From contig DJYX01000082.1 in NCBI GenBank assembly GCA_002450295.1, positions 1 through 9,267 on the forward strand: a DNA stretch of 9,267 bases, written 5' to 3'. Positions 6,980 through 9,267 of the stretch are shown here, piece by piece. The DNA comes from Deltaproteobacteria bacterium UBA6967. Lineage in GTDB: Bacteria; SAR324; NAC60-12. Below the pieces are notes generated by a model. The model had not been told where the DNA came from, did not search any database, and saw only the letters and a list, made by a program, of their open reading frames with translations. Every line of letters begins with the position of its first letter. Positions within the stretch are counted from its first letter, which is position 1. Position numbers and translations under genes: made by a program.

Positions 6980-7008
6980 AAGTAATGGAAGTGGGTCTTC
7001 TTTTGTGA
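6974..7008. promoter_or_regulatory. Perfect 9-bp inverted repeat overlapping the -35 box (operator or attenuating hairpin)
   Basis: TCACAAAAG (6974-6982) and CTTTTGTGA (7000-7008) are perfect inverse complements separated by 17 bases. The dyad lies just after the stop of the DsbA-like gene and covers the candidate -35 of the next operon on the same strand. It has no T run after it in either direction, which argues against a standard terminator. A dimeric regulator site is the simpler reading. Confidence 0.35.
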
Positions 7009-7023
7009 ATCATTATCATTTTG

Positions 7024-7632
7024 TCAGACATCTGATTGAGCCAAGAAGCGGATTGCATCTTCGAAGCGATCGTCTCCCCAGAAGATCTCGTCTCCAATTG
7101 AAAAAGTGGGTACCCCGAACACGCCCTTACTCTTAGCGAGATCCGTGTTCTGTTCGTAGATTTGAATTGTTGAAGCAATTGTGGCCCGGGAGATCACCTC
7201 ACTAGCATCTTTGTTCAGCAAGGAGAAAACTTGACCAAGATTTTCATCAGAACCAGCCTCTAAACCTTCCAGGAACCAAAGGGAATAAGTTGTCTCGAGA
7301 TAATCAAGAAACCAGCCTTCCGTATTGGCTACAACTCCGACTTGATTGGCCAAGTCAAAATTTTTCAGAGGGTAGGGGGTTGGCACCTTTGGAATTGGAA
7401 TCCCATAGAGTTCGGCTCTGCGTTCAATATCTCTCCACATGTGCCGGACTTTGGATTCTTTAGTAGGTGGAAATGGGATGTTGTCCATATCCTTCATGAT
7501 TTTCCGAATACTGATTGGAACGAATTCCAGTTGAAGATTGCGTTCTTGCAGCACAGATTTCATCCGCATTGCTGTGAGGTAGGTGTAGGTGCTGCCTACA
7601 GAAATCCAAGCTGTCAATTTTTGTCGACTCAT
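7024..7632 (-). CDS. DsbA-family thioredoxin-fold protein, 2-hydroxychromene-2-carboxylate isomerase-like
   Basis: A 202-residue soluble protein without a signal peptide. The N-terminus WISVGSTYTYLTAMR (9-23) is the kappa-GST/HCCA-isomerase version of the thioredoxin active site, with a serine (S14) where DsbA would have a CXXC cysteine. The cis-proline region is GVFGVPTF (170-177), followed by the family-typical EIFWGDDR (182-189). NIPFPP and PTPYPLKNFDLA (84-95) are also characteristic. HCCA isomerases use glutathione in naphthalene-type ring degradation, but most homologues in the databases have unknown substrates; a glutathione-dependent isomerase or transferase is the cautious reading. 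The ATG at 7632 has AAGGA close upstream (short spacing). It is read in the same direction as the hydroxyacid dehydrogenase but separated by 178 bases with a candidate promoter, so it is probably its own unit. Confidence 0.88.
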   Translation of the reverse strand: MSRQKLTAWISVGSTYTYLTAMRMKSVLQERNLQLEFVPISIRKIMKDMDNIPFPPTKESKVRHMWRDIERRAELYGIPIPKVPTPYPLKNFDLANQVGVVANTEGWFLDYLETTYSLWFLEGLEAGSDENLGQVFSLLNKDASEVISRATIASTIQIYEQNTDLAKSKGVFGVPTFSIGDEIFWGDDRFEDAIRFLAQSDV

Positions 7633-7850
7633 CTTTCCTTTAGATCTAGCAGTACAAGTGGAGAAACGGTTTCTTAAAACGGATGAATCAAAAGTTTGTT
7701 GCTATTCACATCGGGCCTTCTCACCAACTGATTGAGTAGAAAATCAGTCATTGGCCTCTCTTGAAAATTTGCATTACTCTGCCAATTTTGTGAAATCCGA
7801 GACCATAACTTTTCTTATCCAATCGCATGGAAGAGATAACCTAGCTCTCA

Positions 7851-8000
7851 ATGAGTCAGATTAGCAATGGCAAAACCAAAGGCCAGCAACAAGGTCTGCC
7901 GTAGCAAGGGCCAGAGGACCATTCTCCAGAAACGCAGACGGGGGATGCGAAGGATCTTCGATTCGGTGTGCCATTGAGCGGGAATCGCATGCAAGGCGGC
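7851..8000 (-). pseudogene. Fragment of an ABC transporter permease (iron/thiamine-type, ThiP/FbpB-like)
   Basis: About 49 codons on the minus strand read AALHAIPAQW, then ESKILRIPRLRFWRMVLWPL, then LLRQTLLLAFGFAIANL before the stop at 7848-7850. The order A-L-x-A-I-P-x-x-W, then a hydrophilic stretch ending in a Leu/Ile-Pro/Arg cluster, then F-W-R-x-V-L-x-P-L-L-R-x-x-L-L-x-A-F-G-F-A, is that of the cytoplasmic EAA loop and following helix of binding-protein-dependent permeases. The iron(III)/thiamine class comes closest. No flanking permease sequence exists on either side, so this is a remnant. A 23-bp direct repeat begins at its upstream edge and reappears 50 bp further upstream in another frame, pointing to a small tandem duplication. 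Family recognition is from memory and the segment is short. Confidence 0.5.
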
Positions 8001-8054
8001 AGCACCAAGCGGAGCCGGTAAGGGCATCCGAGAATCGCATGCAAGGCGGCAGCA
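7982..8054. repeat. 23-bp direct repeat, two copies 50 bp apart
   Basis: The 23-bp segment at 7982-8004 (starting GAATCGCATGCAAGG and ending CGGCAGCA) recurs without a mismatch at 8032-8054. The period is exactly 50 bp, so this can be a partial tandem duplication in which the second unit is cut short. Two copies with no further spacers rule out a CRISPR array. The left copy is part of the permease fragment; the right copy is out of frame with it. Confidence 0.9.
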
Positions 8055-8081
8055 ATCCAAAACTGTGAGACACCCCACGAT

Positions 8082-8111
8082 TTGCTGATGGATTCCTACA
8101 GAGAATTTAAA
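8082..8111 (+). promoter_or_regulatory. Candidate promoter with overlapping palindrome ahead of a small ORF
   Basis: TTGCTG (8082-8087) and TTTAAA (8106-8111) are separated by 18 bases and each match four of six sigma-70 positions. The -10 lies in a 13-bp perfect palindrome, GAATTTAAAATTC (8103-8115), which could be an operator. Transcription from about 8118 would cover the small ORF at 8155 and end at the terminator at 8265-8313. Confidence 0.3.
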
Positions 8112-8154
8112 ATTCCAGCCTACTGCAATTAGTTTTGCCTACAGGAGAGAACCA

Positions 8155-8205
8155 ATGGAGGAGAGCGTGAAGAAAAGAGAAAAGAAATGGTTGGCAATAA
8201 ACTGA
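8155..8205 (+). CDS. Possible 16-residue small ORF or leader peptide
   Basis: ATG at 8155 follows a strong Shine-Dalgarno (AGGAG, 8143-8147) at seven bases and opens a 16-codon frame, MEESVKKREKKWLAIN, ending TGA at 8203-8205. It is very basic and has no recognisable family. It sits between a candidate promoter (8082-8111) and a strong intrinsic terminator (8265-8313), so it is either a real small protein, a leader peptide, or a chance frame in a small RNA. A purine-rich stretch this short will throw up Shine-Dalgarno-like matches by chance, so confidence is low. Confidence 0.25.
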   Translation: MEESVKKREKKWLAIN

Positions 8206-8264
8206 AGAAATTGTATGTAATTTCAAAGCAGCAGACTTTTCCTCAGAGAGTCTTGTTGTGTTGG

Positions 8265-8313
8265 GCCCCTGTATCCGTTGTGTCGCCAAACCTTCCGGAT
8301 ACCGGGGCTTTTT
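8265..8313 (+). terminator. Strong intrinsic terminator with no obvious gene before it
   Basis: GCCCCTGTATCCG (8265-8277) pairs with CGGATACCGGGGC (8296-8308) with one T-C mismatch, across an 18-base loop, and is followed at once by TTTTT (8309-8313). The GC-rich base and T tract are the standard rho-independent layout for plus-strand transcription. The only plus-strand candidate it could end is the small unit starting near 8118; the gene ahead of it on that strand otherwise lies more than 3 kb away. Confidence 0.75.
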
Positions 8314-8483
8314 CATTTGTATGTCGGCAAAGTTGGATCGAGTTTTTAACAAATAGTTTCTTTATTTATAGTTCTGTCTCTTCTGAGTGTCAATTATTTT
8401 TCAGACAAATTTGTAAAATTAATCATTTAAATTCAGTAATATGTAAATATTTCCTCAATCTGAGAGGTCCGTTTATTCGGTTT

Positions 8484-8512
8484 TTGTCACAATTTTAAAA
8501 CAAAAATAAGAT
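8484..8512 (+). promoter_or_regulatory. Candidate sigma-70 promoter for the PAS gene
   Basis: TTGTCA (8484-8489, five of six) is followed after 17 bases by TAAGAT (8507-8512, four of six) in an AT-rich region that favours opening. Transcription would start near 8519, leaving a leader of roughly 97 bases before the PAS ATG at 8616. AT-rich DNA often gives chance matches. Confidence 0.4.
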
Positions 8513-8615
8513 AAAAAAGCATTATTAAATACAAATTACAATTTAACCACTTATTTTAATACTGAGTTCATCAAAATTCTTGTAATGATTGTGAAACAAA
8601 CCTGGAAAACAAAAA

Positions 8616-9032
8616 ATGGACGAAAAGAAAGAAAACTCCACCAATCACATCAAGAAAATACCGGATCATACTGATCTGCTGGAAGAGATCAGTTCCACCG
8701 GAACCTGGTATCTTGATCTGGCTACCATGAAGTTTCTAGAGATGAGTGAGAAGATCTACGATATTTATGGAGTCGGTAAAGAAGCTCCACCCAGCTATGA
8801 GGACTTTTTATTCAATTACGTCTTTATAGAAGACCAATCCTACGTTGAGCAGATGAGACTAGAGATCACTAACGTACAAGGGCCTTCGAAAATTATGTTT
8901 GAGTTTCGGTTTGTTCAGCAAGAAACAGGAGCTATTCACAAAGAGCGGACACTCGTGCAGCGAGTGGAGGACGAAGATGGAAATTTAATTGGACTGCGCG
9001 GTGCCAGCACAGACTTAGGACCAGTACAGTAG
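8616..9032 (+). CDS. Stand-alone PAS-domain protein
   Basis: A 138-residue cytoplasmic protein that is almost entirely one PAS fold of the PAS_3 type. After a charged, probably flexible N-terminus (1-20) come TGTWYLDLATMKFLEMSEKI (28-47) and YDIYGVG (48-54), then PSYEDFLFNYVFIEDQ (59-74). The C-terminal half is FEFRFVQQETGAIHKERTL followed by EDGNLIGLRGASTDLG, the typical closing strands of PAS/PAC sensors. There is no histidine kinase, GGDEF, helix-turn-helix or other output domain, and no transmembrane segment. PAS domains bind small ligands or cofactors, or dimerise; here it must act through a partner, be an inhibitor-like orphan sensor, or be a fragment of a former kinase. A weak GGA lies 9 bases upstream. 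It stands alone, with a candidate promoter at 8484 and palindromic repeats after its stop. Confidence 0.85.
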   Translation: MDEKKENSTNHIKKIPDHTDLLEEISSTGTWYLDLATMKFLEMSEKIYDIYGVGKEAPPSYEDFLFNYVFIEDQSYVEQMRLEITNVQGPSKIMFEFRFVQQETGAIHKERTLVQRVEDEDGNLIGLRGASTDLGPVQ

Positions 9033-9071
9033 GAGGCTGGTGAAGATTTAGAAAAGTGAGGAAAATGAAAG

Positions 9072-9143
9072 ACTGACCAGAACTCCCTCATCCGGCCTGC
9101 GGCCACCTTCTCCCCACAGGAGAAGGAAAAGAAACTGACCAGA
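9072..9143. repeat. Double-hairpin intergenic repeat flanked by a 10-bp direct repeat
   Basis: The core (about 9084-9126) begins CCCTCATCC and holds two hairpins. One is GGCC-TGC-GGCC (9094-9104); the other is CCTTCTCC (9106-9113) paired with GGAGAAGG (9119-9126) over a 5-base loop. This CCCTCATCC/CCTTCTCC pattern resembles the REP/MITE-like intergenic palindromes I recall from many bacterial genomes. The element is bracketed by ACTGACCAGA at 9072-9081 and 9134-9143, which could be a target-site duplication or part of the repeat unit. It may also act as a terminator for the PAS gene, although no T run directly follows. Confidence 0.6.
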
Positions 9144-9195
9144 TTTTTTCATGCCAAGTGATTTATTTTCATCAATGAAATCAATTTACTAAAAA

Positions 9196-9243
9196 CCCTC
9201 ACCCAGTGGGAGAGGGGGGGCCATCACAGATGGTGGGTGAGGG
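9196..9243. repeat. Palindromic repeat with two alternative hairpins
   Basis: CCCTCACCCA (9196-9205) pairs perfectly with TGGGTGAGGG (9234-9243). Between them lies CCATC-ACA-GATGG (9221-9233), stacked against the right arm. The same left arm can instead fold on GGGAGAGGG (9208-9216) with one A-A mismatch and a 3-base AGT loop. The two folds exclude each other. The last stem is followed by ATTGTTTT, so it may double as a weak terminator. It resembles the CCCTC-type intergenic repeats at 9084. Confidence 0.6.
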
Positions 9244-9267
9244 ATTGTTTTGAATGGAAATGTGAGG

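Larger units (their letters stand above)
7633..8615. other. Gene-poor kilobase upstream of the DsbA-like and PAS genes
   Basis: No intact protein-coding gene is convincing here. Near the left, ACTGATT (7727-7733) and AATCAGT (7742-7748) form a 7-bp hairpin about 95-115 bases ahead of the DsbA-like ATG on its strand; no clear promoter was seen for that gene. From about 7851 to 8054 a GC-richer island holds a permease fragment and a direct repeat. From 8082 to 8313 there is a possible small transcription unit. From about 8330 to 8615 the sequence is strikingly AT-rich, with long A and T runs, and leads into the PAS gene. Confidence 0.6.

Noticed and set aside
7982..8054. CRISPR array
   Set aside because: Only two copies of a 23-bp repeat, one lying within coding-like permease sequence, no further units and no cas genes.
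8265..8313. Riboswitch or tRNA-like structure
   Set aside because: A single hairpin with T tract and unstructured loop explains the sequence; no conserved riboswitch core or tRNA features were seen.
8107..8352. 81-codon minus-strand frame
   Set aside because: It crosses the same hairpin, has no Shine-Dalgarno worth noting and no recognisable domain.
8187..8498. 103-codon plus-strand frame
   Set aside because: It reads straight through the strong terminator at 8265-8313 into AT-rich DNA and shows no family features.

Overview
The window looks like a catabolic/accessory stretch of an uncultivated, Gram-negative-type bacterium. It has tight ABC and sugar-acid genes with Shine-Dalgarno starts, moderate GC in the genes and one strongly AT-rich intergenic stretch. 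Nothing in it fixes the taxon; similarity statements are made from memory of family sequences, not from a search.

Left half (+ strand, 1-4698). The C-terminal end of one peptide-type ABC ATPase overlaps, by ATGA, a complete second ATPase (OppD/OppF or DppD/DppF-type pair). An extended-SDR NAD(P)-dependent dehydrogenase/epimerase resembling uronate dehydrogenases follows. After a 198-bp gap come two enolase-superfamily sugar-acid dehydratases: a DgoD-like galactonate dehydratase (broken by a frameshift near 2399) and a ManD/RspA-type mannonate-dehydratase-like protein. Together they suggest uptake and oxidation/dehydration of a uronate or aldonate. A hairpin at 4711-4742 separates this block from the convergent minus-strand genes.

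Middle (- strand, 7632 down to 4860). In transcription order: a DsbA/2-hydroxychromene-2-carboxylate isomerase-like protein; a 178-bp gap with a promoter candidate and a 9-bp inverted repeat; a D-2-hydroxyacid dehydrogenase (frameshift near 6556); a ThuA-like protein; and a degraded LysE/RhtB-type exporter with a frameshift and no C-terminal half. Three genes are thus broken by small indels next to short G runs. Either the underlying sequence has homopolymer errors or the locus is decaying; the LysE remnant is also physically truncated, which a sequencing error alone does not explain.

Right part (7633-9267). A gene-poor kilobase holds a fragment of an ABC permease with a 23-bp direct repeat and a possible small transcription unit with a strong intrinsic terminator. 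An AT-rich stretch follows, then an orphan PAS-domain protein (+). The end carries two dispersed-repeat-like palindromic elements, one of which can fold into mutually exclusive hairpins.

The best leads are the sugar-acid gene set, the cluster of frameshifts at G runs, the small terminator-bounded unit at 8082-8313, and the palindromic repeats at the right end. I found no clear sign of a wholly new multi-gene system.
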